NCBI GenBank assembly: GCA_965217095.1
Contig: OZ244235.1
Span: forward strand, 1,550,001-1,614,000
Source of the DNA: CAYNZV01 sp965217095
GTDB taxonomy: Bacteria; Latescibacterota; UBA2968; UBA8231
Direction: 5' to 3'
Length of the DNA stretch: 64,000 nucleotides
This document shows, one piece after another, positions 26,814-35,802 of this stretch. A program made the position numbers and the translations under genes. Below the pieces are notes generated by a model. The model saw nothing but the letters and a program-made list of their open reading frames with translations, did not search any database and was not told the DNA's origin. Every line of letters starts with the position of its first letter. The first letter of the stretch is position 1.

Positions 26814-27937
26814 ACGGAATCCTCCAATGCGCTGGGTGCGGCTTTGATTGCGGGCCCGAGTCGACGAGCTACTGCTGTCCCAAATGCCATGGTAAGCTGA
26901 TCTACCGAGGGATAAAACCGAGCTTCCCGCAACCGTCGATTCGCCAGCGCAACCCCGACATGTGGCGTTATGCCGAAGCGCTACCCGACTTCGACCACCG
27001 CGTCTCTCTCGGTGAAGGTTTTACTGCGCTTGTCCCGTTGACCATCGACGGCATCGAGACCCTAGCTAAATGCGAGTTCAGCCTGCCCAGCGGATCATAC
27101 AAGGACCGCGGGTCGGCCACCCTGATAAGCTACCTGCGGTCTATTGGCGCCGGCGAAGCCGTGGAAGATTCATCGGGCAATGCAGGCGCCTCCTTGGCCG
27201 CTTATGCGGCGCGGGCGGGCGTACCGTTGAAGATCTTCTGCCCTGCCGACGCGCCGTCAGGCAAGCTCCTGCAGATTCGCCTTGCGGGAGCAGAGCTGGT
27301 CAAGGTGCCCGGACCCAGGCCGCGCGCGACCGCGGCGCTTTTGGAATACATTGCCCAAAGCAGTGCCGTCTACGCCTCCCACCTGTGGCACCCCATGTTT
27401 GTCGAAGGCATTAAAACCCTCGCTTTCGAGCTCGCCGAGCAACTTTCCTGGCGAGCGCCCGCTGCGGTTGTTTTTCCGGTGGGTGCCGGAAGTATCCTGC
27501 TCGGCCTGTATCGCGGATTCAAGGAGTTGATGGAGGCCCACATGATTCCCGCGCTGCCGGTTCTCGTTGCCGTGCAAGCGGAGAAGAACTGTGCGCTCCA
27601 CAACGCTTTCGTAAACAACGCTGAGGAGATCACCGAGACCCCGCCGTCCCAGCCCAGCCTAGCCGATGGCCTGGCCGCCAGCCCCGGTGTTCACGGCCCG
27701 GAGCTGCTGCAGGCAGTGAGGGAATCGCAGGGAACCGTCGTGACCGTTTCCGAGGCGGAGATAGCCGAAGGTGTCATCGCCCTGGGGCGACTTGGTTTTT
27801 GTGTGGAGCCCACCACCGCTGTGGTTTGGCACGGAGCAAGGCACGCCCGCGAACGGTTGGCCGGCGATGGTGCTGTGGTGGCGATCTTGTCGGGCAATGG
27901 ATTGAAAGCGGCCCAGACCATCGACGGTATTCTTTGA
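26810..27937 (+). CDS. Zinc-ribbon threonine-synthase-like PLP enzyme
   Basis: 375 residues from ATG 26810 (overlapping the lyase stop). An N-terminal zinc ribbon (cysteines 7, 10, 23 and 26) is followed by a fold-type II PLP domain with SGSYKDRGS; K98 should form the Schiff base. SSGNAGASLAAYAARAG and FPVGAGSILLGLYRGF are the asparagine and phosphate-cradle loops. This is the threonine synthase/serine-threonine dehydratase superfamily. The tight link to methylaspartate lyase suggests it acts on a related amino acid rather than making threonine (an inference); it could be a lyase, dehydratase or beta/gamma-replacement enzyme. thrB or hom, usual partners of thrC, are absent. Confidence 0.82.
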   Translation: MNGILQCAGCGFDCGPESTSYCCPKCHGKLIYRGIKPSFPQPSIRQRNPDMWRYAEALPDFDHRVSLGEGFTALVPLTIDGIETLAKCEFSLPSGSYKDRGSATLISYLRSIGAGEAVEDSSGNAGASLAAYAARAGVPLKIFCPADAPSGKLLQIRLAGAELVKVPGPRPRATAALLEYIAQSSAVYASHLWHPMFVEGIKTLAFELAEQLSWRAPAAVVFPVGAGSILLGLYRGFKELMEAHMIPALPVLVAVQAEKNCALHNAFVNNAEEITETPPSQPSLADGLAASPGVHGPELLQAVRESQGTVVTVSEAEIAEGVIALGRLGFCVEPTTAVVWHGARHARERLAGDGAVVAILSGNGLKAAQTIDGIL

Positions 27938-27950
27938 ATCGAGTGGTGAT

Positions 27951-28577
27951 ATGAAGCGGGTCCTCGTTCTTTTTGCACATCCGGCATTTCAAAAGTCGCG
28001 CGCCAACAAGACGCTCGTCGAAGCGTACCGCGGAATGGAGAATCTCACGTTTCGCGACCTCTACGAGGAGTACCCCGATTTCAATATCGATGTAACAATG
28101 GAGCAGCGCCTGCTGGTGGAGAACGATATTGTGATCCTTCATCACCCATTCTATTGGTACAGCAGTCCCGCCCTCTTGAAAGAGTGGCTGGATCTGGTTC
28201 TCGAAGTTGGGTTCGCTTACGGCAACGGTGGCACGGCTCTTCAGGGCAAAAGTCTGCTCACCGTGATTACGACGGGGGGCAGCCCGGAGGCTTATACAGA
28301 AGATGGCTACAATCGCTTCTCCATCCGCGAATTTCTGATTCCCTTCGAACAGACGGCAACGCTTTGCGGCATGAGTTATCTGCCGCCGTTCGTAGCCTGC
28401 GGAATGCATTCCGCACAACCGGCTCAATCGATGGCGGAGCTCACCGCGTCGCTGCGTCAGATTCTGATGGCGCTGCGAGATGGTAGATTGGATGTCGCCG
28501 AGTTACTGCGGTACACATTCCTGAACGAGGCCTTGAAACTTCTACACAACGGAAGCAGGGACGAGCATGCACGGTGA
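27951..28577 (+). CDS. kefF: KefF/KefG-like flavodoxin-fold NAD(P)H oxidoreductase
   Basis: 208 residues. Flavodoxin-2 fold: VLVLFAHPAFQKSRANKTL (FMN phosphate loop), HHPFYWYSSPALLKEWLDLVLEVGFAYG and TTGGSPEAYT are the KefF/MdaB/NQO family motifs. KefF and KefG are cytoplasmic activating subunits of glutathione-gated KefC/KefB potassium efflux; they also reduce quinones. The overlap with kefC (11 bases) makes that role likely. It starts 13 bases after the PLP enzyme, so it is probably on the same transcript as the methylaspartate lyase. Confidence 0.92.
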   Translation: MKRVLVLFAHPAFQKSRANKTLVEAYRGMENLTFRDLYEEYPDFNIDVTMEQRLLVENDIVILHHPFYWYSSPALLKEWLDLVLEVGFAYGNGGTALQGKSLLTVITTGGSPEAYTEDGYNRFSIREFLIPFEQTATLCGMSYLPPFVACGMHSAQPAQSMAELTASLRQILMALRDGRLDVAELLRYTFLNEALKLLHNGSRDEHAR

Positions 28578-30453
28578 CGGATTTTTCTATCAAGCTTTCG
28601 TCTATCTGTTGGCCGCAGTGGTTTCGGTCCCCATCGCCAAGAAGCTTGGTCTCGGCTCGGTCCTTGGCTACCTGACTGCCGGCGTCGTGATCGGTCCATT
28701 CGCCCTTGGTCTGGTTGGAGCCGAAGGACAGGATGTGATGCACTTCGCCGAATTCGGCGTCGTCATGATGTTGTTTCTGGTCGGCCTGGAGTTGCAGCCA
28801 TCGCTCTTGTGGAAGCTGAAAGCTCCCATCCTGGGCATGGGAGGGCTTCAGGTGGGCGCGACCGCCGGTGTCATCGCGGTCGTCGGATTGGCGCTCGGGT
28901 TCGCGTGGCAAACAGCGGTTGCCGTCGGGTTGATCCTGGCCTTGTCTTCCACGGCGATCGTGCTCCAGAGTCTGGCCGAAAAAGGCTTGATGAAAACTCC
29001 TGGAGGTGAGCGTTGTTTCTCGGTCCTCCTGTTCCAGGACATCTCGGTCATCCCCGTGTTGGCGATTCTCCCCATGCTCGCCGTGAGCACCATCGCTGGC
29101 GCCGACGGCAGTCATGACGGTATTGGCGCTTTGCCCGGGTGGCAACAGGCGTTGATCGTAGCGGCACTTATCGGACTCATCATCGTGGGCGGCAAACTTC
29201 TGGTGCGCCCGGCTTTTCGCTTGATCGCCGCCACCAGGTTGCGAGAAGTCTTCACCGCGGCTGCCCTTCTGCTGGTTATCGGCATCGCCCTCGCCATGCA
29301 AAAGGTTGGGCTTTCTCCTGCCCTTGGCACCTTCCTCGCGGGAGTGGTGCTTGCCGAAAGCGAATATCGACACGAGTTGGAATCGGATATCGAGCCGTTC
29401 AAAGGGCTCCTGCTGGGGCTCTTCTTCATCGCCGTCGGCGCGAGTATCGACTTCACTTTTCTGCGTGAGCACCCGCAATTGGTGACCCAGCTGGTTGTCG
29501 GTCTGGTGGCTGTGAAGTTGCTCGTACTCGCAGTGGTCGGGCGTCTGTTCCGACTCGAGTGGTCGCAAAACTTCCTGTTCACCTTCGCCCTCGCCCAAGG
29601 AGGAGAGTTCGCATTCGTCCTGTTTTCCTTTGCCACCCAGAATGGGGTGCTTTCCCCGGAGATCGCCAACCCGCTTGTCACTACGGTAGCACTTTCCATG
29701 GCGGCCACGCCGCTGCTCATGATCCTCAACGAGAAGCTTATCCAACCCCGCTTCGCCGTTCCAAAACAGCAGGAAGCAGACCTCATCGAGGAACAGCACC
29801 CGGTGATCATAGCCGGATACGGTCGTTTTGGTCACATCGTTGGCCGCATGCTCAAGGCAAATGGGATCAATGCCACCGTGTTGGATCTGGACCCGGAGCA
29901 GATCGAGACGCTCGCCCGCTTCGGCATGAAGGTGTTTTACGGCGATGCCGCACGCCTCGACCTGTTGCACACCGCCGGATTGGACCGCGCGAAGCTGCTT
30001 ATTCTGGCCATCGACGATCCTGAAAAGTGCAATGGGTTGGTGGAGGCTGTGCGCCAGAGGCACCCCGGAATCGTGATCCTCGCTCGAGCGCATAGTTTGC
30101 ACCACGCCTACGAGCTCACCCAAACCGGCGCGAACCAGGTCTTTCGAGAGACCCTGGACAGCGCCGTAACGATGGGGGAAGAAGCGCTGAAGGCCGTCGG
30201 ATTCCGTTCCTACCAGGCGCACCGTGCCGGCCGGATCTTCCGGAAACACGAGCGCACGGCCATGGGGTCTCTGTTCAAAATGTGGGAAGAGGGAGAGTCC
30301 TTCTGGGATCATGCCCGCGAGCATGTGAGCGAGTTGGAACGCATGATGCAACAGGATCAAATCGACTTTGCGGAGGCCATGGATCACGCCTGGGAAGCCG
30401 CCTCGCCGGAAACCGAAGAGGGTTCAGACGGCTCTACCGCTCCGTCTTCTTGA
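28567..30453 (+). CDS. kefC: Glutathione-regulated potassium-efflux protein KefC/KefB
   Basis: 628 residues, normal length. An antiporter domain of about twelve membrane segments (LGLGSVLGYLTAGVVIGP, MLFLVGLELQP, ALSSTAIVLQSLAEKG, LLFQDISVIPVL) is followed by a cytoplasmic RCK/TrkA-N domain beginning at about residue 410 (VIIAGYGRFGHIVGRML) that binds nucleotide and glutathione conjugates. HELESDIEPFKGLLLGLFFIAVG is the regulatory loop. It exchanges potassium for protons to acidify the cytoplasm under electrophile stress. The 3' end overlaps the convergent oxidoreductase gene by 20 bases. The long open frame on the opposite strand is a shadow. Confidence 0.96.
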   Translation: MHGDGFFYQAFVYLLAAVVSVPIAKKLGLGSVLGYLTAGVVIGPFALGLVGAEGQDVMHFAEFGVVMMLFLVGLELQPSLLWKLKAPILGMGGLQVGATAGVIAVVGLALGFAWQTAVAVGLILALSSTAIVLQSLAEKGLMKTPGGERCFSVLLFQDISVIPVLAILPMLAVSTIAGADGSHDGIGALPGWQQALIVAALIGLIIVGGKLLVRPAFRLIAATRLREVFTAAALLLVIGIALAMQKVGLSPALGTFLAGVVLAESEYRHELESDIEPFKGLLLGLFFIAVGASIDFTFLREHPQLVTQLVVGLVAVKLLVLAVVGRLFRLEWSQNFLFTFALAQGGEFAFVLFSFATQNGVLSPEIANPLVTTVALSMAATPLLMILNEKLIQPRFAVPKQQEADLIEEQHPVIIAGYGRFGHIVGRMLKANGINATVLDLDPEQIETLARFGMKVFYGDAARLDLLHTAGLDRAKLLILAIDDPEKCNGLVEAVRQRHPGIVILARAHSLHHAYELTQTGANQVFRETLDSAVTMGEEALKAVGFRSYQAHRAGRIFRKHERTAMGSLFKMWEEGESFWDHAREHVSELERMMQQDQIDFAEAMDHAWEAASPETEEGSDGSTAPSS

Positions 30454-31906
30454 GGCCTTTCAGCTCGAGCGCGTGAGGGTGATCCTTGTAGAACGGATCC
30501 AGTGGATAACAACCCGAGAGGAGCCCGTTGCGGGGCGCGGTCGTGCAATCACTGAAGGTCCGGCATATTCGTTTTCGTTCCAGCTTGCCCTCCCCAAGCA
30601 CATGGGCAGGCAGATCCCAATACGATAACATCATCCGCCCCAATCCTACGAAGTCGACGTTTCCGGCCCTCACCTCCGCCTGCCCCACGTGCGGCAAATA
30701 CTCCTGCAGATAGGTGTAGCCCGAACCGACGACCGCCATGTCTGGAAAGTTTCGCTTGATCTCGGCCGTCACCGTCAGCTGGCGCACGACTCCGCTCAAC
30801 GGATCCTCAGGTGGCTGATAGCCGTCTGATGGCGGGAAGAGCGCCGGCCGCTGAATATGGGGGTTGTAATACGGACTGCCGGCGGAAACATTGAGGAGTT
30901 CGACCCCCCAATCCTGCAGCGCTTGCACAAAACGTATGGTTTCGGACAGGTCGATCTGCTGCGGGTCGTCGGGCGACAATCCGAAACCACATTCGTAGGG
31001 CAGCGAGCGGTCGTATTGTTCCGGGATGCCGGGACCCGGCCGATCTTCGCTGCTTGCTTCCGGATCGGGGCGGAATGGAATAAAATCGAAGGCACTCAAC
31101 CTGACACCTAACCACAGTTGGGGCGCAACAGCACGAATGCCCTGGAGAATCTCGCGGCAGAACCGGGTTCGGTTTTCGAACGATCCACCGAACTCGCCCG
31201 GCCGATCTCGGGCGCTCAGGAATTCGTGCCCCAGATAGCCATGGCAATGTTTCACATCCACAAATTGATATCCCTCTTCGTAGGCGATGCGGGCCGCCTC
31301 GACATAGCGCTCGATCAAGCGTCGGATATAGCTGTCGTCGAGAAGAGGATAGTCGGCGGGGAGATTGAACCTTTGATCGAGAATGGGATGGTGATATAGG
31401 ATCGCGGGTTCCATCCTGTCTTTGCGAAAGGGTCGGCAGAATCGACCGGAATGAGTCAACTGCAGACCAATCAACAGATCGTCCGTGTTGCCGAAAGCTT
31501 CGCTATGGGCGTCCAACAGGATCTGCCGCAGTTCGGCCAATCCACCCCGCGTTTCAGCGGTGGCCAAGAGCTGATTGGGATTGGCGCGGCCCTCGGGGCA
31601 AACGGCAAACGCCTCCCCTCCCCAAACCAACTTCGCCCCGCTCAATCCGAAATTGCGCCACCTTCGCCTCACGTATTCAGTAGGCATGCCCGTTTCCGTC
31701 CCGTCCCACCCCTCCATCGGTTGGACGGCGAAGCGGTTGCCGACAACGACGTCGCCAATACGGTACGGCTGGGCAAGAGGAGACTCAGGGGCGGGAAGAA
31801 TGCGGTCGTCACAGGCCAGCTCCACTCCCAGTTGTTGGGTATGGGCCAACAGGTCGGTGCGTTGTTTGAAGCTGGAGATGCGCCGAAAACGGACGGCATC
31901 AGCCAT
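30434..31906 (-). CDS. NADH:flavin oxidoreductase of the old yellow enzyme family
   Basis: 490 residues from ATG 31906. Single TIM barrel with FMN-binding features: NRFAVQPMEGWD (strand 1), QLTHSGRF (nucleotide/FMN contact), VDVKHCHGYLGHEFLS (the His-x-His substrate-binding pair region), and VGSGYTY...DFVGLGRMMLSYWD (phosphate site). It lacks the second and third domains of dienoyl-CoA reductase types, although the tail has a cysteine-bearing ICRTFSDCTTAPRNG reminiscent of their FeS binding region. Substrate unknown; such enzymes reduce activated C=C bonds. Its 5' end overlaps the 3' end of lgt by 8 bases, so the two are co-expressed. Confidence 0.88.
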   Translation of the reverse strand: MADAVRFRRISSFKQRTDLLAHTQQLGVELACDDRILPAPESPLAQPYRIGDVVVGNRFAVQPMEGWDGTETGMPTEYVRRRWRNFGLSGAKLVWGGEAFAVCPEGRANPNQLLATAETRGGLAELRQILLDAHSEAFGNTDDLLIGLQLTHSGRFCRPFRKDRMEPAILYHHPILDQRFNLPADYPLLDDSYIRRLIERYVEAARIAYEEGYQFVDVKHCHGYLGHEFLSARDRPGEFGGSFENRTRFCREILQGIRAVAPQLWLGVRLSAFDFIPFRPDPEASSEDRPGPGIPEQYDRSLPYECGFGLSPDDPQQIDLSETIRFVQALQDWGVELLNVSAGSPYYNPHIQRPALFPPSDGYQPPEDPLSGVVRQLTVTAEIKRNFPDMAVVGSGYTYLQEYLPHVGQAEVRAGNVDFVGLGRMMLSYWDLPAHVLGEGKLERKRICRTFSDCTTAPRNGLLSGCYPLDPFYKDHPHALELKGLKKTER

Positions 31907-32672
31907 TTTGCGGTGCTGCGGCCACCGAGCCGCGAAGGAGAGAATATCCGAGGCCGATTCCAACGAGAATCAGACAAAGGCTGATCACCTGCGCCGCCGT
32001 GAGGATACCGGCCACAGGAGGGTTGATGCGCACAAATTCCACAGCGAACCGGGCGCTCCCCGAAAGAATCAGATAGAGACAGAACGAAACGCCCGGCGTC
32101 GCGATGCTTCTGCGTGTTGCCCACAACAACGAAAAGACGCAAAGCCCGATCAGAGTTTCGTAGACCGGCGCCGGATGAACCAGCTCTAGAGTGGGCACAA
32201 CGCCGTTGGGATAAGCCATCGCCCACGGAAGATCCGTCGGTCCGCCGTAGTCGCCATCCCCAGCCAACTGGCACCCAATGCGACCGACGGCATACGCCAG
32301 CGCCAGGGCGATTCCGATAGCATCCGCAACGGGCGCAATCGGTGCCCCCCGGCGGCGTATGATGGCGATGGCGATTAGCGCGGCAACGGCAAAGCCCCCG
32401 TAGAAGGTTACTCCGCTACCGGAAAAGAGCACGTCGAGGGTTTGTCGCCAGGTGTACGTCGAGGGCGTCTCGAAAAGGACGAAGTAGATCTTGGCCCCGA
32501 CGAGGCCGCCGATCATCGCCCCGGTTATGAGCGACTCCGCCAGCTCGGGCTCAAGCTCTTTGCGACGGAACTCTGCTTTTAGAACGAGGAGCGCCGATAA
32601 AAAAGCGAGGGCCACCATGACCCCGAAACTGCCAATGGTGACCGGTCCAATCTCCGCAAGGTAGGGATACAT
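31899..32672 (-). CDS. lgt: Prolipoprotein diacylglyceryl transferase Lgt
   Basis: 257 residues with seven membrane segments. Lgt landmarks: YPYLAEIGPVTIGSFGVMVALAF, a GLVGAKIYFVLFE segment, SGSGVTFYGGF, and the signature GRIGCQLAGDGDYG whose arginine is essential, then HPAPVYETL and the C-terminal RFAVEFVRINPP. It transfers diacylglycerol from phosphatidylglycerol to the lipobox cysteine of preprolipoproteins. Several lipoprotein candidates are encoded in the same window. Six bases separate it from the fatty acyl-CoA reductase upstream. Confidence 0.96.
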   Translation of the reverse strand: MYPYLAEIGPVTIGSFGVMVALAFLSALLVLKAEFRRKELEPELAESLITGAMIGGLVGAKIYFVLFETPSTYTWRQTLDVLFSGSGVTFYGGFAVAALIAIAIIRRRGAPIAPVADAIGIALALAYAVGRIGCQLAGDGDYGGPTDLPWAMAYPNGVVPTLELVHPAPVYETLIGLCVFSLLWATRRSIATPGVSFCLYLILSGSARFAVEFVRINPPVAGILTAAQVISLCLILVGIGLGYSLLRGSVAAAPQNG

Positions 32673-32678
32673 GCGATC

Positions 32679-34328
32679 TCAGCCGCCGGGCGTTGCCTCT
32701 GGGGATTCGTCCGCGAGCAGAGGATCGGAGCCGTTCCCTTCCTTCAACACATGCTTTCTGAGGCCGGGAAGGTGAATCTCTTTGTAATACTGTTCCCAGC
32801 GAATGCATCGCACATCCATGTTGAAGTGCTGTTGCTCTTTGGCCGGAAGCGAGTCGAAAAGCGCGAGGAGCGATTTGGTTTCGAATCGACAATCCAGAAA
32901 GGTGTAAGGGCTGAAGAGGTTCGTGTAATAGAGCACCCGCTCCAGGCGTTTTTTCTGTGCGTTCAGACGACGCCTGACGCGGTTTGATGCCCGCCCGTTT
33001 GGCAATCGGTCAATCAGCCACTGTCCCACAGCCACCGGAAACTGGTATCTCACGAAGATCTTTCTGCTGAATCGGCGTCGGCTGGGCAAGGTCAGCGGTT
33101 TCAACACCGGCACCTTGCCTTTCTTGTCGTACATGGGATGATCGAGGAAGTACTCCCGTACATAGGAGAACATGGTGGCGTTGAGGAGTGGATTCTCGCC
33201 GCTGGTAGCTACCTGATAGACCCGTACCTGGTCGGCCGTAGCCTGGGTGGCCGACCCCACGACGGCATTGACGACGATATCGACCGGAATCATGTCCAGG
33301 GCAGAATCGGGACGGGCGGGAAAATCGGGTAGGACTCCCTTGCCGTAGGCGATCACTAGTGGATCGCCCACCTTTAGTCCGCTTATCCACCCGGGCTCGG
33401 GATCCTCCAGGCTGCTTTCGATGATGCTCGGCCTGACGATTACCATGGGAACGGATTGACGCTTCTTTGCCAACATCTGTTCACCCATCGCCTTCGTAAA
33501 GGTGTAGATGTCGTTCCAGCCATAGGCTTTCGCCCGACGCATTCCCTCGCTTACCAGTTGATCGTGAATCCAGCGGTGAGCTCTGCCCTCGATCAGCTTT
33601 TCACGTCGCGAATCGCTGACCTTGCGCGCGCTGTTCTGCTGTTGCACCTCCCGCTCGAACACCTCTCGTATCGGCGTTGAAGAGGCTTCCCGGCGAACCC
33701 CGACGCAGAAATCGAAACAGCTCTTGATTTCGGCTTCCGGATCAAAGGTGTCTGCTACGGAATTGGCTTTGAGCTGAGCAATCGTGCGGTCCATCGGCAA
33801 CGGCTCTTCGGGTATGCTTCCGGTGAGGCAGCCGTTGACGTAGGCCGTCGAGACATGCACGAGCACGGGATCCTTCCGGCATCCCTGGATGAACTCCAGG
33901 ATGCGCTGCGGCCCCAGCGTATTCAGTTCGATGGAGAGATCGAGGGCTGCATCGAACTCCACCGTCGCCGCCACGTTTATCACCAGATCGACGTCGGATT
34001 GAAGATCGGCGTAGAGGTTGTCGTCGATACCCAGTCGATGTTGGGATATATCCCCCTGCACCGCCACAACCTTCGCTCGTACCCGCTGATACTCCTCGGG
34101 CTCCGAGCGTTTGAATCCCTCCAACACGCTAGAATTGAAGAATTCCTCTTCGAGGCGCTCGGTCGCCGACAAGGTAGTACCACCACGGCCCTTCTTGGAC
34201 CTTACCAGAACATAGAGACGCCGCACCTGGGACAGGTCGCGCAGAATCTTGGAAGCGATCGCCTGGCCCAGGAACCCGGTAACCCCGGTTAGCAGGATGG
34301 TGCGATTCTGGTAGAATTCGGTTATCAC
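32679..34328 (-). CDS. Fatty acyl-CoA reductase-like (FAR/male-sterility family) protein
   Basis: About 550 residues. The N-terminal Rossmann domain has ILLTGVTGFLGQAI (NADPH loop), VINVAATVEFD and the short-chain-dehydrogenase YTFTKAMGE (Tyr-x-x-x-Lys) catalytic pair, with VRPSIIESSLEDPEPGW, all FAR hallmarks. The C-terminal 150 residues fit the FAR-C (sterile) domain. Long-chain FARs reduce acyl-CoA or acyl-ACP to alcohols, used for wax esters or ether lipids. Starts at GTG 34328 (MITEFYQNRT, close to the family's usual start) or GTG 34343. A strong hairpin sits just upstream. Close linkage to lgt and an Mla operon suggests an envelope-lipid role (inference). Confidence 0.85.
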   Translation of the reverse strand: MITEFYQNRTILLTGVTGFLGQAIASKILRDLSQVRRLYVLVRSKKGRGGTTLSATERLEEEFFNSSVLEGFKRSEPEEYQRVRAKVVAVQGDISQHRLGIDDNLYADLQSDVDLVINVAATVEFDAALDLSIELNTLGPQRILEFIQGCRKDPVLVHVSTAYVNGCLTGSIPEEPLPMDRTIAQLKANSVADTFDPEAEIKSCFDFCVGVRREASSTPIREVFEREVQQQNSARKVSDSRREKLIEGRAHRWIHDQLVSEGMRRAKAYGWNDIYTFTKAMGEQMLAKKRQSVPMVIVRPSIIESSLEDPEPGWISGLKVGDPLVIAYGKGVLPDFPARPDSALDMIPVDIVVNAVVGSATQATADQVRVYQVATSGENPLLNATMFSYVREYFLDHPMYDKKGKVPVLKPLTLPSRRRFSRKIFVRYQFPVAVGQWLIDRLPNGRASNRVRRRLNAQKKRLERVLYYTNLFSPYTFLDCRFETKSLLALFDSLPAKEQQHFNMDVRCIRWEQYYKEIHLPGLRKHVLKEGNGSDPLLADESPEATPGG

Positions 34329-34347
34329 GTTACACTCTAGCACTGGA

Positions 34348-34381
34348 GAGCCCCTGTTGCATCATCCGGCAACAGGGGCTC
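34348..34381. repeat. Perfect 13-bp inverted repeat (hairpin) before the acyl-CoA reductase gene
   Basis: Arms 34348-34360 and 34369-34381 (GAGCCCCTGTTGC and its complement), loop of 8. On the minus strand the arm ends 4-19 bases before the two candidate start codons. There is no T-run on either side, so it is not a classical intrinsic terminator; a 5' leader structure or an mRNA-stabilising or protein-binding palindrome is possible. Confidence 0.7.
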
Positions 34382-34448
34382 CTCGGCGAAATTCAAACAA
34401 CGCCTAAGGTGTCGTTTAGATTGGACTTAAAGATAGTTGCGCTAGGCT

Positions 34449-34803
34449 TCAGCCACAAGGTGATGCCGGAGACTCCGTCTCATTGTTTTCAGCCTCCGAT
34501 CGTGATTCGGCCGCGTTTGGCTCCGCCGACAATCCCTGGTAGGTGATGTACGGATGGGGCAAGGAGTCTTTGATTTCGGCGCGAAGATCCGCTGCCTCGC
34601 GGCTGACCGTCGACCTTCGCTTTTTGGAATTCTCGCTCATTTCGACAAAGATAGGAGGTGGGAGCGGGCGCAGCAATTCCGTTGGCGGTGGTTGTCCCAC
34701 TTGCATACGTCGTAGATCGCCGGCAATGGCGGCAACTGACGCCCAGGACGGCATTTACTTGATCCTGGACAGCGTATTGGCCATATTCCAAATCTCGAAT
34801 CAC
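34449..34803 (-). CDS. Small hypothetical protein, probable frameshift near 34740
   Basis: A GTG at 34803 lies nine bases behind AGGAG. The frame starts VIRDLEYGQYAVQDQVNAVL and then, after one extra G in a GGG run (34738-34745), continues in the next frame as ASVAAIAGDLRRMQVGQPPPTELL, PLPPPIFVEMSENSKKRRS and a charged C-terminus. Joined length about 117 residues, soluble, with a proline-rich centre. I recognise no family. It is divergent from mlaD with only 30 bases between the two start codons, so its promoter must overlap mlaD or the gene may be an artefact. Confidence 0.45.
34759..34787 (+). promoter_or_regulatory. Weak candidate sigma-70 promoter for the MCE operon
   Basis: TTGATC, 17 bases, CATATT, about 46 bases before the mlaD ATG. 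Each box matches only four of six positions, and it lies inside the divergent small reading frame. Confidence 0.3.
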
Positions 34804-34833
34804 GTCCCCTAACTCCTGCTCATACCAGACCTC

Positions 34834-35802
34834 ATGGCTACGAAAGCACAGAGAGTACGCTTAGCTCTCTTTTTTGTTGTTTCCGGAGGTGTGCTTGCCC
34901 TTTTCCTCATCGTCGTTGGGGGCGCACACCTGCTGGAAGAGCGGGAAAAATACCTTATTGAGTTCGCCGGGATTTCAGTCGGTGGTCTACGCAAAGGGTC
35001 GAAGGTAAAATACCAGGGTATCGACGTTGGCCGCGTCGAGAGGACCTACATATCTGCCGTGGATCTGACCACGGTCGTGGTCGAGATAACGGTCGAGGCC
35101 GACAAGGTACCCAGCGTCATCAGAGTGGACACGGAGGCCAGCCTGCATTCCCAGGGAATAACCGGGATCAAGTATATCGAGCTTATCGCCGGAACCCCGG
35201 ACGCGGCGCTGCTGCCGCCGGGTTCCAGAATTCGGGCGAGTGACTCATTCCTGGCCAACCTGGAAGAGCGGGCGGATCTGCTTACCCAGAAGGTGGAGCA
35301 TACCCTCAACAACGTCATCCAGCTGACGGGCGGGGAAAATCGTAGGCATTTCTCGCGTTTTCTGTCCAACGGTGGCGATTTCATGTCAACCGCCAACCAG
35401 CTGGCCACGGAGAATCGCGAGTCGCTCAACCGGACCTTCGAGAATCTTGCCGAAATGACCGAATCCCTGGCCAGCGCGACGGCAAGCTTTGCCGCCACCA
35501 TGGAAGCGGTTCACGGTTTGGTATCCGGCGACGGACTCGCGGCCGCGGCCAGCGATCTTCAAGTGAGCGCACGCCAGCTCCGCCTACAGATGGAAGGGCC
35601 GGTTCCGGAGCTGATAACGAATCTCAACGCGACCGTCCAACAGGCGAATCTTGCCTTCTCCCACATCGACCGCACAGTCGTGCAAAGCCGTTCGAATATA
35701 CTTCGCGCCATGCAGGACCTGGAGGAAACTCTGCAGAACATCCGCCAGACGACCGAGGTGATCCGCGAGAATCCCTCCGTGCTCATTCGGGGTAAACAGT
35801 GA
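34834..35802 (+). CDS. mlaD: MlaD-like MCE-domain protein (periplasmic lipid-transport component)
   Basis: 322 residues. One N-terminal membrane anchor (about 9-31), one MCE domain (about 37-115: YLIEFAGISVGGLRKGSKVKYQGIDVGRVE, then LHSQGITGIKYIEL), and a long C-terminal helical tail to residue 322. MCE proteins form hexameric rings or tubes that shuttle phospholipids between the membranes; the long coiled tail could form a needle-like channel as in PqiB/LetB or Mce1-type systems, in contrast to the short tail of E. coli MlaD. First gene of a seven-gene operon with ABC permease and ATPase further down. Confidence 0.9.
   Translation: MATKAQRVRLALFFVVSGGVLALFLIVVGGAHLLEEREKYLIEFAGISVGGLRKGSKVKYQGIDVGRVERTYISAVDLTTVVVEITVEADKVPSVIRVDTEASLHSQGITGIKYIELIAGTPDAALLPPGSRIRASDSFLANLEERADLLTQKVEHTLNNVIQLTGGENRRHFSRFLSNGGDFMSTANQLATENRESLNRTFENLAEMTESLASATASFAATMEAVHGLVSGDGLAAAASDLQVSARQLRLQMEGPVPELITNLNATVQQANLAFSHIDRTVVQSRSNILRAMQDLEETLQNIRQTTEVIRENPSVLIRGKQ

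Noticed and set aside
28441..30387. A 648-codon open frame antisense to kefC, and similar long minus-strand frames opposite dctP and others
   Set aside because: Composition is Gln/Asp/His-rich shadow sequence with no domain or ribosome site, and the opposite strand carries a well-known gene.
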